From Polynucleobacter sp. AP-Kaivos-20-H2 (GTDB taxonomy: Bacteria > Pseudomonadota > Gammaproteobacteria > Burkholderiales > Burkholderiaceae), in assembly GCF_018882215.1 (NCBI RefSeq), contig NZ_JACVOX010000002.1:186001-250000 (forward strand): a stretch of 64,000 nt of DNA, read 5' to 3'. The notes below the pieces were generated by a model that was not told where the DNA came from, did not search any database, and saw only the letters and a program-made list of their open reading frames with translations. Position numbers and translations under genes: made by a program. Of this stretch, positions 53,532 to 63,762 are shown piece by piece; the stretch's first letter is position 1, and the number at the start of each line of letters is the position of its first letter.

Positions 53532-54830
53532 TTAATGGAACTGCTCTTCTTCAGTAGAACCAGTCAATGCTGTTACAGAAGACTTACCACCTTGAATAAC
53601 GGTAGTTACGTCGTCGAAGTAACCAGTACCAACTTCTTGCTGATGTGAAACGAATGTGTATCCACGGTCACGAGCAGCAAATTCTGGCTCTTGTACTTTC
53701 TCGATGTATGCAGTCATACCGCGCTGCATGTAGTCTTGAGCCAAGTCGAACATGTTGTACCACATAGAGTGGATACCAGCCAATGTGATGAACTGATACT
53801 TGTAACCCATTGCACCTAATTCACGTTGGAATTTAGCAATGGTTGCGTCGTCCAAGTTTTTCTTCCAGTTGAAAGATGGTGAGCAGTTGTAAGCCAACAT
53901 TTTGCCTGGGAACTTTGCACGAATTGCTTCAGCAAACTGACGAGCAAAATCAAGGTCAGGGGTACCAGTCTCACACCAAACCATATCTGCGTAAGCAGCG
54001 TAAGCCAAACCACGTGAGATCGCTTGATCCAAGCCTTTACGTGTTTTGTAGAAGCCTTCTGGAGTGCGCTCGCCTGTCAAGAATGGCTTGTCATTTGCAT
54101 CGTAGTCAGATGTCAACAAGTCAGCAGCTTCAGCATCGGTACGGGCCAAGATAATAGTAGAAACACCCATCACGTCAGCAGCCAAGCGTGCAGAAATCAA
54201 CTTCTGGACTGACTCGGCAGTAGGCAACAATACTTTACCGCCCAAGTGACCGCACTTCTTAACAGAAGACAATTGATCTTCAAAGTGAACGCCCGCAGCG
54301 CCCTGCTTGATCAAGGCTTTACTTAATTCAAATGCATTCAATACACCACCGAAACCAGCTTCAGCATCGGCAACGATTGGAGCGAAATACTCGATGTAAC
54401 CTGCATCACCTTTGTTGATACCTTTAGCTGTTTGAATTTCATCAGCGCGTTGGAATGAGTTATTGATACGCTCAACCATCTTAGGAACTGAATCTACTGG
54501 ATATAAAGATTGGTCAGGGTACATTGCTGCATAAGAGTTACCATCAGCAGCAACCTGCCAGCCTGACAAGTAAATAGCTTGTACGCCAGCTTTAACCTGC
54601 TGCATTGCTTGACCACCAGTCAAAGCACCCAAACAGTTAACGTAAGCTTCGTTATTTACCAATTCCCAAAGACGCTCAGCACCATGCTTAGCTAAAGTGT
54701 GCTCAATCTTCAACGAACCACGAAGACGTACTACGTCCTCAGCTGTATAGCCACGAGTAATACCTTTCCAGCGTGGATTGGTATCCCAGTCTTTTTGTAG
54801 TGCTGCGATTTCTGCTTTGCGATCTGCCAT
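53532..54830 (-). CDS. aceA: Isocitrate lyase
   Basis: A 432-residue isocitrate lyase. The active-site cysteine is in [12 protein letters not shown] (near residue 190), with [25 protein letters not shown] sequence near 75, DAEAGFGG near 150 and [11 protein letters not shown] near 310. It splits isocitrate into glyoxylate and succinate, the first glyoxylate-cycle step, which is needed to grow on acetyl-CoA from sulfoacetate or from polyhydroxybutyrate. Malate synthase is not in the window. GGGAG precedes the ATG. The 260 bases upstream are AT-rich and hold a CTTCAAA-a-TTTGAAG palindrome (54857-54871) but no gene. Confidence 0.95.
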   Translation of the reverse strand: MADRKAEIAALQKDWDTNPRWKGITRGYTAEDVVRLRGSLKIEHTLAKHGAERLWELVNNEAYVNCLGALTGGQAMQQVKAGVQAIYLSGWQVAADGNSYAAMYPDQSLYPVDSVPKMVERINNSFQRADEIQTAKGINKGDAGYIEYFAPIVADAEAGFGGVLNAFELSKALIKQGAAGVHFEDQLSSVKKCGHLGGKVLLPTAESVQKLISARLAADVMGVSTIILARTDAEAADLLTSDYDANDKPFLTGERTPEGFYKTRKGLDQAISRGLAYAAYADMVWCETGTPDLDFARQFAEAIRAKFPGKMLAYNCSPSFNWKKNLDDATIAKFQRELGAMGYKYQFITLAGIHSMWYNMFDLAQDYMQRGMTAYIEKVQEPEFAARDRGYTFVSHQQEVGTGYFDDVTTVIQGGKSSVTALTGSTEEEQFH

Positions 54831-54856
54831 GTTTTTCTCCCTAAGTTAAACAAGTA

Positions 54857-54871
54857 CTTCAAAATTTGAAG
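54857..54871. promoter_or_regulatory. Palindrome in the aceA leader region
   Basis: CTTCAAA and TTTGAAG form a perfect seven-base inverted repeat with one central base, 26 bases upstream of the aceA start. Next to it are two GGTCTT direct repeats (minus strand, nine bases apart). It could be an operator; no match to a known family is claimed. Confidence 0.3.
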
Positions 54872-55090
54872 ACCTTTAAGACCTATTCAAGTCTTATGTC
54901 TTATATAAGAGTTTAGACAGTTCAAAAAAGCAGGCAAGGGGAATTTGAGATATTTTTGAAAATATTTAGTTATTTAAATTCAATAACTTATATTTACATT
55001 TTTACTATGTGGAATAGTTATTCACTGCTTGGAATGAAAAGATCAACTGCTTACTGCACAGAATTTTACGCAGCGTAATGACATTTCATA

Positions 55091-55957
55091 TTATGAAAAA
55101 TATAGCTTCAGTGGGTTGGCGCAAAGAATTCGGTTGCGCAATCCTTCATCGGGGGCATATAACGCAAGGCTTTCAAGTAGCTGCGCTACGGATGGCATAA
55201 CACCCCAATTAGCTACATGTGGCCAATCAGAGCCCCATACACATCGCCCAGGTGCGGCATCAATTAACTCTTGCGCATAAGGAATCACATCTTCATAAGG
55301 TGGTGCTTGATCAGTTAAACGATAGGCACCAGACACTTTGACCCACGCCCGCTCTCGCACTAAATCAACGAGCGCTTTAAAGCCAGGCGAATCCAAACCA
55401 ACAGAAGTTTTTAAGTAGCCCATATGATCAACTACGAGAGTAGACTTTAAATTCTGCATGCGCGGCATCAGTGTCGGAAGATCATTTGCATCTAACAAAA
55501 ATTGAATATGCCAACCCCAATCCCTTGCTAGAGCATCGCACTCTTCAAGCTTTGAAATATCTAAGCCGCCTCCAGAAAACATGAGGTTCATGCGAATGCC
55601 AACTACACCAGCATCCTTCATCTTTTGATAATAAGAATCTACTTGACCAAGGAGCGGCACAGCAACCCCACGCAAGCGCTGCGGATGGTTTCTTAACGCC
55701 TTTAGCATTGGCTCATTGTCTTGGCCATTCACACTGACCTGAATCAGCACACCGTAGGTCATGCCAACCGCATCAAGCATTCGAATATATTGCTCCTCGG
55801 TTGCCTCTGGAGAGGTGTAGGAACGATCAGGTACAAAACTGGCTGCGCTAATGACATGCGCATGCGTATCCACTGCGCCGAAAGGCATCTTAAAAGAAAA
55901 GGGACCACCCTGATGATCGGGCGGTCCTGGGCAAAACGGAATTTCCTTTGGTGACAC
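55091..55957 (-). CDS. Amidohydrolase-family (2-pyrone-4,6-dicarboxylate lactonase-like) protein
   Basis: A 288-residue TIM-barrel hydrolase of the amidohydrolase 2 / LigI group. The metal-binding HxH is in VDTHAHVISAAS (near residue 32), with LVVDHMGYLK near 170 and the late WGSDWPHV near 245 (catalytic Asp). The start is GTG at 55957; an ATG at 55888 would remove 23 residues. It is 10 bases after the MFS gene and probably cotranscribed. The substrate is likely a lactone or cyclic acid imported by that transporter. Confidence 0.8.
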   Translation of the reverse strand: MSPKEIPFCPGPPDHQGGPFSFKMPFGAVDTHAHVISAASFVPDRSYTSPEATEEQYIRMLDAVGMTYGVLIQVSVNGQDNEPMLKALRNHPQRLRGVAVPLLGQVDSYYQKMKDAGVVGIRMNLMFSGGGLDISKLEECDALARDWGWHIQFLLDANDLPTLMPRMQNLKSTLVVDHMGYLKTSVGLDSPGFKALVDLVRERAWVKVSGAYRLTDQAPPYEDVIPYAQELIDAAPGRCVWGSDWPHVANWGVMPSVAQLLESLALYAPDEGLRNRILCANPLKLYFS

Positions 55958-55967
55958 AGAGAAGCTG

Positions 55968-57230
55968 TTAATTAGCCTGCAATTCGCGTCCTTTGGTTTC
56001 GGGAAGAATCACAGCAGCTATAAAGAAAACACCATAAGCAATCACAGCAAAGATTGCAATCGCCATGGCTAATCCATACTGAGCCGAGAAATAACCAACC
56101 AAAGCGGGGAATAAAGCACCAATACCGCGGCCAAAGTTATAGCAAAAGCCCTGACCAGATCCACGCAAACGAGTTGGAAAGAGTTCAGTCAAGAATGCGC
56201 CCATGCCTGAGAAATAACCACTGGCAAAAAAACCAAGGGGGAAGCCAAGCCACATCATCATCTCGTTCGTAATTTCTAACTGGGTGTATGCCAAGACTAA
56301 AACAATTGCACCTAGCGAGAAAGTCATAAAGAGTTTTCGACGGCCAAAGCGGTCAGCCATCCAAGCGCCAACTAGATAACCAACAAAACTTCCAACAATC
56401 AGGAATGCTAAGTAACCGGTAGAGCCAACCACTGTTAATTTACGCTCAGCCTTTAGGAAGGTTGGTACCCAAGTAGTAATTGCGTAATACCCACCTTGCG
56501 CACCCATGGTCAACAGGGATGCCAAGATAGTGGTTTTCAAGATACCCGGTTTGAAAATTTCAAAGATTGATGGTGAGTCACCAGCTGCTACAACTTTTTC
56601 ACGAGCAATCTTCGCAATCTCAGGCTCCTCTACATTACGACGGATATAGAGCAAGAGTAGTGCGGGGAAGAAGCCCACAATAAACATTGCACGCCATGCC
56701 ATATCAGCAGGAAGTAAGCTAAACATAATAGCCTGCAGGAGTACAGCAGCACCCCAACCTACCGCCCACGCGGATTGCACACTTCCTACAGCGCGACCAC
56801 GATATTCAGCGCGAATCGTCTCGCCCATCAATACCGCACCTGCTGCCCACTCACCACCGAAACCAAAACCCAAGAGTGCGCGAGCAATCATGAGCTGATT
56901 AAAGTCTTGTGTGAACGCACAAATTAAACTGAAGCTAGAGAACCAAAGAATCGTGAACTGAAGAGTGCGTACGCGACCGATTCGATCGGCTAAATAACCC
57001 GCAAACCATCCACCAAATGCAGAAGCCAATAAAGTACCTGTTACTGCAAGACCAGCCATACCCCGATCGACCTGCCATACTGCAATAATGGTTCCAATCA
57101 CCAAGGGGTAAATCATGAAGTCCATGCCGTCTAATGCCCAGCCTAAGAAACAACCCCAAAAAGTTTTCTTTTCTTTGGGGTTCATGACCTTATAAAAACC
57201 AGTCAGACTGGTATCTGGTTGTTGACTCAT
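55968..57230 (-). CDS. MFS transporter, aromatic/carboxylic acid type
   Basis: A 420-residue major facilitator with about 12 membrane segments. Loop motifs are GYLADRIGRVRTLQ (near residue 77) and ARALLGFGFGGEWAAGAVL (near 115), as in the AAHS/sialate families. GGAGAC precedes the ATG. It is first in a two-gene unit with the amidohydrolase and divergent from the 5-oxoprolinase genes. Confidence 0.85.
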   Translation of the reverse strand: MSQQPDTSLTGFYKVMNPKEKKTFWGCFLGWALDGMDFMIYPLVIGTIIAVWQVDRGMAGLAVTGTLLASAFGGWFAGYLADRIGRVRTLQFTILWFSSFSLICAFTQDFNQLMIARALLGFGFGGEWAAGAVLMGETIRAEYRGRAVGSVQSAWAVGWGAAVLLQAIMFSLLPADMAWRAMFIVGFFPALLLLYIRRNVEEPEIAKIAREKVVAAGDSPSIFEIFKPGILKTTILASLLTMGAQGGYYAITTWVPTFLKAERKLTVVGSTGYLAFLIVGSFVGYLVGAWMADRFGRRKLFMTFSLGAIVLVLAYTQLEITNEMMMWLGFPLGFFASGYFSGMGAFLTELFPTRLRGSGQGFCYNFGRGIGALFPALVGYFSAQYGLAMAIAIFAVIAYGVFFIAAVILPETKGRELQAN

Positions 57231-57336
57231 TTTGTCTCCTTTATTTTTAGGCTTTAAATTAATGAATGAGTACTATCTTTATAACCCAATTATTCCTGCT
57301 TAAGCACATACTAGAGAAAACCCCTAACACTCCATC

Positions 57337-59079
57337 ATGATGCATTGCACACTAATTGGCGACCACAGCATATTGATTGATTTCTCCAAATCATCAGATG
57401 CCTTAAAAGATATTCATGAGCTAAGCAAGCTACTGTTGGCTAACAAACCCTTATGGGCCGCTGAAATCGTTCCTGGCCTAGATTCGCTGGTCATCCAATT
57501 GCAATATACGCATGAAGGACCAAATCTAACGCGTCAACAAGCATTTGCAGAACTAGAGAAAATTCAGCATCAGCTGGCAAAACAAAAGAAGCGCTCAACT
57601 TATCCGGCTAAGATTCACCGGATTCAAGTTTGTTATCACCCTGATGTTGCGTTAGATCTACACGCCATTGCTAAGGCCTGCCAACTGTCTATTGAAGAGA
57701 CAATTCATCTTCATAAGAAAAATCTTTATACGGCAGATATTCTGGGCTTTATGCCTGGGTTTGCATACTTTAGTGGCCTTGACCCTAAGTTACACCTACC
57801 TCGCCTACCCTCTCCTCGATCAGCAGTCCCTAAAGGTAGCGTTGCGATTGCAGAATTACAAACTGCAATTTACCCTCGAACCACGCCAGGCGGATGGAAT
57901 CTAATTGGTCGCTCACCCAATCAAATGTTTGACATCCAAAATCAACCGCCAGGATTATTTATGGCTGGAGATCAAATGCAGATTGAAGAAATTACATTGG
58001 ATGAGTTTTACAAACAAGATCAAAAGAACGCTCACCAAGAAATTATTCACGCATTAGATAAGGTTAATAACAAAGCATCGATTGAAGTATTACAGTCTGG
58101 AACCTTTAGCACTATTCAGGATGAGCCAAGATCTGGCCTTTCTCATTGGGCGGTTGGTTCTGGTGGAGCCTGCGACTTATCATCTCTTCATCTAGCAAAT
58201 GCTTTAGTAGGCAACTCAGTAGACATGGCCGCCATAGAGATGAACTCGAGCGGTCCAAGCCTTCTCTTTCATCAAGCAACTTGTGTAGCATGGGTTGGCG
58301 CACACTGTGACGGCATTGTTGATGATCAACGCATCCCAGGCAATCGACCCGTATGGCTGGCAAAAGGCAGCGTGCTCAAATTTTCGCCACTTAATCCCGG
58401 GTTTCGAGCACTATTAGCCATTGGTGGCGGGCTGCAATTACCTAAAATTTTAGGCCGCTCAGGTTCACATATCAGCGCTGATATTGGACCAAAACGTCTT
58501 GAAAAGGGGCAGCTCTTATCGCTCATCAACCCCCAATCGCCTTTGCAATCACCTTTCTTAAAGTCACTCCTTAAAGGAGATGCTCTGCCATCTTTCGCAA
58601 AATGGCATATCAAGTCACCTTTCACGCCTTTAGCAACAATCACTCCAATCTATTGCTTGGCAGGGCCTCACCTATCCTTTCTATCCATTAAAGAGCGAGA
58701 GCTATTTTGGTCAACTATTTGGACTGTAAGCAACCAAAGCAATCGGATGGGTCTACGTCTACAAGGCGAGTTCAAGGTCAAAAAGGATTTGCCTAATATT
58801 CCATCACAAGCGATTACATTTGGAACTGTGCAATTTCCACCCTCACATGAACCTATTGTGATGCTTGCAGAGCACCAAACCACTGGCGGATACCCACGCT
58901 TAGCCGAGGTAATTCATTCCAACCTCATTAAATTGGCACAAGTTAAGCCCGGCTCAAAAATACGATTTATTCCAATAGATATTGAAGAGGCAGACCGTTT
59001 AAATGCAGAAGCATTAAAGTTAGAAGAATCAACAATTAACTCAATTCAAACAATTATTCAAACCAGTGGAAATTCGTAA
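57337..59079 (+). CDS. pxpBC: 5-oxoprolinase subunits B and C, fused
   Basis: A 580-residue fusion. Residues 1 to about 225 are PxpB/KipI-like (GFMPGFAYFSGLDPKLHLPR near 138), and about 245 to 580 are PxpC/KipA-like (TIQDEPRSGLSHWAVGSGG near 258; AIGGGLQLPKILGRSG near 362; EHQTTGGYPRLAEV near 505). With PxpA it makes ATP-dependent 5-oxoprolinase (EC 3.5.2.9), which opens pyroglutamate to glutamate. In most bacteria pxpB and pxpC are separate genes. Coupled to pxpA by a one-base overlap. Confidence 0.92.
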   Translation: MMHCTLIGDHSILIDFSKSSDALKDIHELSKLLLANKPLWAAEIVPGLDSLVIQLQYTHEGPNLTRQQAFAELEKIQHQLAKQKKRSTYPAKIHRIQVCYHPDVALDLHAIAKACQLSIEETIHLHKKNLYTADILGFMPGFAYFSGLDPKLHLPRLPSPRSAVPKGSVAIAELQTAIYPRTTPGGWNLIGRSPNQMFDIQNQPPGLFMAGDQMQIEEITLDEFYKQDQKNAHQEIIHALDKVNNKASIEVLQSGTFSTIQDEPRSGLSHWAVGSGGACDLSSLHLANALVGNSVDMAAIEMNSSGPSLLFHQATCVAWVGAHCDGIVDDQRIPGNRPVWLAKGSVLKFSPLNPGFRALLAIGGGLQLPKILGRSGSHISADIGPKRLEKGQLLSLINPQSPLQSPFLKSLLKGDALPSFAKWHIKSPFTPLATITPIYCLAGPHLSFLSIKERELFWSTIWTVSNQSNRMGLRLQGEFKVKKDLPNIPSQAITFGTVQFPPSHEPIVMLAEHQTTGGYPRLAEVIHSNLIKLAQVKPGSKIRFIPIDIEEADRLNAEALKLEESTINSIQTIIQTSGNS

Positions 59080-59798
59080 TGGATATTAATAGCGATATGG
59101 GCGAAGGCTTTGGCGCCTGGGATATGGGCAATGACGCGTTATTGCTTGACTACATTACATCGACCAATATTGCCTGCGGTTGGCACGCTGGCGATCCAGC
59201 GCGTATGAAAAAGTTAGTTGAAATGGCAAGTAAAAAAAGGGTTCATATTGGCGCACATCCAGGTCTTCCAGATCTAGAGGGCTTTGGGCGACGTGAGATG
59301 GCCATATCAGAACAAGATGCCTACAATTATGTTCTTTACCAAGCTGGTGCATTAAAAGCTTTTGTGGATGCAATTGGAAATAAGCTTCATCATGTCAAAC
59401 CGCATGGAGCTCTATATAACCAGGCAGCTAAAGACATCAAACTCGCACGAGGTATTGCACAGGCTGTAAAAGATTTAGGGTCCGAAGTTATTTTGTACGG
59501 CCTTGCAGGAAGTTGCTTGATCGATGCCGCCAAAGAGCTAAATGTTCCGGTCTGGCAAGAGGTATTCGCGGATCGCAGATACACCAAAGAAGGCTTTCTG
59601 GTCCCACGTACTCAAGCGGGTGCAGTAATTGAAGATGAGGCAGATGCACTTAATCAAGTGATTAGTATGTCAAAGTATGGCAAGGTCATCGGGATTGATG
59701 GCAGTGAAATCAAAATCCAGGCCGACACCTTATGTATTCATGGCGATAATCCGCATGCGGTTGAATTTGCAAAAAGGATTGAGGCAGCTTTAGCTTAA
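59079..59798 (+). CDS. pxpA: 5-oxoprolinase subunit A
   Basis: A 239-residue LamB/YcsF-family protein. It has the N-terminal MDINSDMGEGFGAWDMG, SANIACGWHAGDP-like NIACGWHAGD near 27, HIGAHPGLPDLEGFGRR near 56 and VKPHGALYNQAAKD near 106. It works with the PxpBC fusion encoded immediately upstream (TAATG overlap). Its end overlaps the convergent MFS gene by four bases. Confidence 0.94.
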   Translation: MDINSDMGEGFGAWDMGNDALLLDYITSTNIACGWHAGDPARMKKLVEMASKKRVHIGAHPGLPDLEGFGRREMAISEQDAYNYVLYQAGALKAFVDAIGNKLHHVKPHGALYNQAAKDIKLARGIAQAVKDLGSEVILYGLAGSCLIDAAKELNVPVWQEVFADRRYTKEGFLVPRTQAGAVIEDEADALNQVISMSKYGKVIGIDGSEIKIQADTLCIHGDNPHAVEFAKRIEAALA

Positions 59799-61015
59799 GC
59801 TGCTTGCCGACTCTTTGAGGTTACTTTAAAGACGGTTGGAATAATCATGATCTGGAATGCGACGATCCCAAGAAATAGAGCCTTCGGCAATCCAGCATCC
59901 ATGAAAAAACCGAAAATGAATGGCCCAACTGCGGCGCCCAAATCAATTCCCGAATATACGATTCCATAAACACGTCCAGCCACACCTTGTGGGGTTGCCT
60001 TTTTGACCAATAAATCTCGCGAAGGCGCAACTACCCCATAACCAAAACCTAATGCAAAGAAAATAATAGGTATTAAGTCAATTGATATGATTCCGGTAGC
60101 CAGTAGTAAGCACATCACTACCGTAATAGACAAACAGGTAGAGACTATTCTTTCTGGTGCTCGTAACTTAGCAGCTAAATAGCCGCCAAATAAAACCCCT
60201 CCAGCGCTACCAAGCGCCAAAAGGGTAATGTAATAACTGCCGACATTTAATGGAATCTCATAAATACCAAAGAGTGCACTTGGTGCAAAGGATTGCAAGC
60301 TAGAAGTAGATGCCATGCTAAAGAAAAAGAATACCCAACATAACCATACTGCCGGTAACCTTAAGAATGCAAAAGGACTCTCATTAGCACCCCCGGAGTT
60401 TGCGGCCTGAGCACTCGCATGCCTCTCCTTGACGTTATCAATCAGTTGATTTTTATTAAGCCAGAGTACCAATAGAATCAATGCCTCAAGGACTCCTGCC
60501 AACATAAACGCAACACGCCAATCTGCAAGTTGCGCAACACCCACCATAAAGGCAGGCGCGGCAGCCCATCCCAGATATCCAGTCACGCCATGCATAGAGT
60601 AGGCATAAGGTAGATTTGGCGGAGATACTTTGTGATTGATCAATGTGTAATCAACTGGATGAAAAATGCCGTTACCACATCCAGCAACAACCGCCCCCAA
60701 TAAGAGCATGGCATATCCATTGCTTTGGGAGTCAATCAATGCCGCAAGGACTAATAATCCAACACCACCAAATAAAACCGGCCTCGCCCCAATGCGATCA
60801 ACCAAAAATCCTGAGCCGGCTTGCGCTACACACGAAACCACAAAAAAGACTGACATGAGTAAACCAAGTTCAGCATAGCTCAATGCAAAAGCATCCCTCA
60901 ACCATGGGAACATGGGAGGAAGAATTAAATGAAAGAAATGAGAGCTGCCGTGAGCTAGGCTAATGAGACCAATAACCCGGACATCACTGGCACGCCTACT
61001 AAGCGCAACAGTCAT
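59795..61015 (-). CDS. MFS transporter
   Basis: About 406 residues with 12 membrane segments. It has HGSSHFFHLILPPMFPWLRD near the start, GFLVDRIGARPVLFGG near 66 and a central hydrophilic loop near 200. The frame opens at 61042, but that ATG lies in the loop of a GCAGGA/TCCTGC hairpin (61033-61048), so the ATG at 61015 is preferred. It follows clpB on the same strand and ends against pxpA, which might suggest a pyroglutamate or related substrate, but this is speculative. Confidence 0.8.
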   Translation of the reverse strand: MTVALSRRASDVRVIGLISLAHGSSHFFHLILPPMFPWLRDAFALSYAELGLLMSVFFVVSCVAQAGSGFLVDRIGARPVLFGGVGLLVLAALIDSQSNGYAMLLLGAVVAGCGNGIFHPVDYTLINHKVSPPNLPYAYSMHGVTGYLGWAAAPAFMVGVAQLADWRVAFMLAGVLEALILLVLWLNKNQLIDNVKERHASAQAANSGGANESPFAFLRLPAVWLCWVFFFFSMASTSSLQSFAPSALFGIYEIPLNVGSYYITLLALGSAGGVLFGGYLAAKLRAPERIVSTCLSITVVMCLLLATGIISIDLIPIIFFALGFGYGVVAPSRDLLVKKATPQGVAGRVYGIVYSGIDLGAAVGPFIFGFFMDAGLPKALFLGIVAFQIMIIPTVFKVTSKSRQAA

Positions 61016-61067
61016 GTACCGAGTGTACTGGCGCAGGAGCATTCCTGCTGAACTACGTATTTGCTAC

Positions 61068-63671
61068 TTAATGGACCTGACGGCTAAAGCTAAACTCACC
61101 TGATTTATCTACATCGACAGGAACCACATCCATGGGTCCGAACTTACCTTCCAAAATCATCTTGGAGACTGGGTTCTCAATATGCTGCTGAATCGCCCGC
61201 TTCAGGGGTCTTGCTCCAAAGACTGGATCAAAGCCCACCTCAGCAATCTTATTCAAAGCGGCATCACTCACCTCAAGCTGCATATCCACTTTTGCCAAAC
61301 GATCTGACAAGTTCTTCAGCACGATCTTCGCAATATTGGCGATATTGCCTTTATCTAGGCCATGGAATACAACGATTTCGTCAATACGGTTTAAGAACTC
61401 AGGGCGGAAATGATTCTTCAGCTCTTCAAATACCGCCTCTTTGATCTCTGCTTGCTTCTTATCAACCATTGACTGAATTAAATGAGATCCAATATTGCTG
61501 GTCATCACAATAACTGTGTTCTTAAAGTCTACGGTGCGACCTTGACCATCAGTGAGGCGTCCATCATCAAGCACTTGCAAGAGCACGTTGAAGACATCGG
61601 GGTGAGCTTTCTCGATTTCATCAAACAAGATTACGCTATATGGATGACGCCGAACTTGCTCGGTTAAATAGCCACCCTCTTCATAGCCTACATAGCCAGG
61701 AGGTGCGCCGATTAAACGCGCAACGCTATGCTTCTCCATAAACTCACTCATATCAATACGAATGAGGTGATCTTCGCTATCAAACAAGAAGCCAGCCAGC
61801 GCTTTACAGAGCTCGGTTTTACCAACCCCAGTAGGTCCAAGGAACAAGAATGATCCATAAGGACGATTCTCTTCAGCCAAACCAGCGCGGGAACGGCGAA
61901 TAGCATCCGATACTGCGCGAATAGCCTCCTCTTGACCAACCACGCGCTTATGCAACAACTCTTCCATCTTGAGCAATTTATCGCGCTCACCTTGCATCAT
62001 CTTCGATACAGGTATACCTGTCGCACGTGAAACTACTTCCGCAATTTCTTCAGCGCCTACTTGAGTACGAAGTAGCTTGTTCTTCAATACACCATCTTTA
62101 TCGCCCTTTGCTTCGGCAGCTGCGGCAGACTTCAGTTTTGCTTCGAGTTCGGGGAGCTTGCCATATTGCAACTCAGCAACCTTTTCTAACTTGCCATCGC
62201 GTTGTAACTTTGCAATATCTACCCTTACTTTTTCAATTTCCTCTTTCAGCTGAGCTGCGCCTAATACAGCGCCCTTCTCTGCCTTCCAAACCTCCTCTAA
62301 ATCAGCATACTCAGCACCCAGACGTTTAATTTCATCCTCAATGAGACCTAGGCGTTTTTGCGAAGCATCGTCCTTCTCCTTCTTAACCGCTTCGCGCTCA
62401 ATCTTTAATTGAATCAGACGACGCTCCAGCCTATCCATCACTTCAGGCTTAGAATCAATCTCCATCCGAATACGCGAACCCGCTTCGTCAATTAGGTCGA
62501 TCGCCTTATCTGGCAAGAAACGATCCGTAATGTAGCGATGCGATAACTCAGCAGCCGCAACAATCGCTGGATCAGTAATTTCGATGCCATGATGTAGTTC
62601 ATAGCGCTCTTTAAGGCCTCGCAAGATGGCAATAGTTGCCTCGACGGTAGGCTCTTCCACCATCACTTTTTGGAAACGACGTTCCAACGCTGGATCTTTT
62701 TCGATGTACTTACGATATTCGTCTAAGGTAGTTGCGCCAATGCAATGTAATTCACCACGCGCTAATGCGGGTTTGAGCATATTGCCGGCATCCATTGCGC
62801 CATCACCCTTACCAGCGCCTACCATCGTATGAATTTCATCAATAAAGATAATCGTTTGACCTTCATCTTTAGCAACATCGCTCAGAACTGCCTTCAGGCG
62901 CTCTTCAAACTCGCCACGGTACTTGGCGCCGGCCAATAACAAGGCCATATCCAAGACCAAGACGCGCTTATTTTTCAAAGTCTCAGGCACTTCACCGTTA
63001 ACGATGCGCTGCGCTAAACCTTCAACAATAGCGGTCTTACCAACACCTGGCTCACCAATGAGTACGGGGTTGTTCTTGCCGCGACGTTGCAAAATTTGAA
63101 TGGTGCGACGAATCTCATCATCACGCCCAATGACTGGATCGAGCTTGCCCATGCGCGCGCGCTCAGTTAAATCCACTGTGTATTTCTTTAAGGCTTCACG
63201 TTGGCCTTCAGCATCCGCACTATTCACTGACTCTCCTCCGCGCACTAAATCAATAGCCGCTTCTAATGATTTACGATTTAATCCATTCTCACGAGCCACT
63301 TTACCTAGCTCGCCCTTGTCATCAGCCACTACCAGCAAGAACAATTCGCCTGCAATAAATTGATCATTGCGTTTATTGGCTTCTTTTTCACATAGGTTGA
63401 GCCAATTACTTAAATCACGACCGACTTGCACTTCGCCGCTGGTACCTTGTACCTCAGGGAGATTGCCAATGATTTTCTCCAGGCCTTTTTCAAGGCCGGG
63501 GACATTGACCCCTGCTCGAGTCAATAAACTCTTTGCTCCACCATCGGAATCACGCAACATGGCCAGCAACAAGTGGGCAGGCTCAATATATTGGTTATCT
63601 TTAGCTAAAGCGATACTTTGGGCCTCACTTAAGGCCTCTTGAAATTTGGTTGTTAATTTATCTATTCTCAT
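61068..63671 (-). CDS. clpB: ClpB disaggregase
   Basis: An 867-residue Hsp100 protein. The N-domain ([16 protein letters not shown] near residue 10) is followed by NBD1 with [13 protein letters not shown] (near 205), the coiled-coil M domain (about 410-525), NBD2 with [14 protein letters not shown] (near 605) and the C-terminal [14 protein letters not shown] sensor region. It resolubilises aggregated proteins with DnaK. A sigma-32-like promoter is visible upstream. Confidence 0.97.
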   Translation of the reverse strand: MRIDKLTTKFQEALSEAQSIALAKDNQYIEPAHLLLAMLRDSDGGAKSLLTRAGVNVPGLEKGLEKIIGNLPEVQGTSGEVQVGRDLSNWLNLCEKEANKRNDQFIAGELFLLVVADDKGELGKVARENGLNRKSLEAAIDLVRGGESVNSADAEGQREALKKYTVDLTERARMGKLDPVIGRDDEIRRTIQILQRRGKNNPVLIGEPGVGKTAIVEGLAQRIVNGEVPETLKNKRVLVLDMALLLAGAKYRGEFEERLKAVLSDVAKDEGQTIIFIDEIHTMVGAGKGDGAMDAGNMLKPALARGELHCIGATTLDEYRKYIEKDPALERRFQKVMVEEPTVEATIAILRGLKERYELHHGIEITDPAIVAAAELSHRYITDRFLPDKAIDLIDEAGSRIRMEIDSKPEVMDRLERRLIQLKIEREAVKKEKDDASQKRLGLIEDEIKRLGAEYADLEEVWKAEKGAVLGAAQLKEEIEKVRVDIAKLQRDGKLEKVAELQYGKLPELEAKLKSAAAAEAKGDKDGVLKNKLLRTQVGAEEIAEVVSRATGIPVSKMMQGERDKLLKMEELLHKRVVGQEEAIRAVSDAIRRSRAGLAEENRPYGSFLFLGPTGVGKTELCKALAGFLFDSEDHLIRIDMSEFMEKHSVARLIGAPPGYVGYEEGGYLTEQVRRHPYSVILFDEIEKAHPDVFNVLLQVLDDGRLTDGQGRTVDFKNTVIVMTSNIGSHLIQSMVDKKQAEIKEAVFEELKNHFRPEFLNRIDEIVVFHGLDKGNIANIAKIVLKNLSDRLAKVDMQLEVSDAALNKIAEVGFDPVFGARPLKRAIQQHIENPVSKMILEGKFGPMDVVPVDVDKSGEFSFSRQVH

Positions 63672-63700
63672 TTTTGTGCTCCGTATATCTATCTATAGAA

Positions 63701-63727
63701 TATAAGGGCAATATTAATAATTTCAAG
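63701..63727 (-). promoter_or_regulatory. Sigma-32-like promoter of clpB
   Basis: On the minus strand CTTGAA (a perfect heat-shock -35 element) is followed after 13 bases by CCCTTATA, a fair -10 match to CCCCATnT. It lies about 30 bases upstream of the clpB ATG, as expected for heat-shock control. Confidence 0.6.
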
Positions 63728-63762
63728 CATCTACCCCACTTTTAACCCTAATTTTCCCTATT

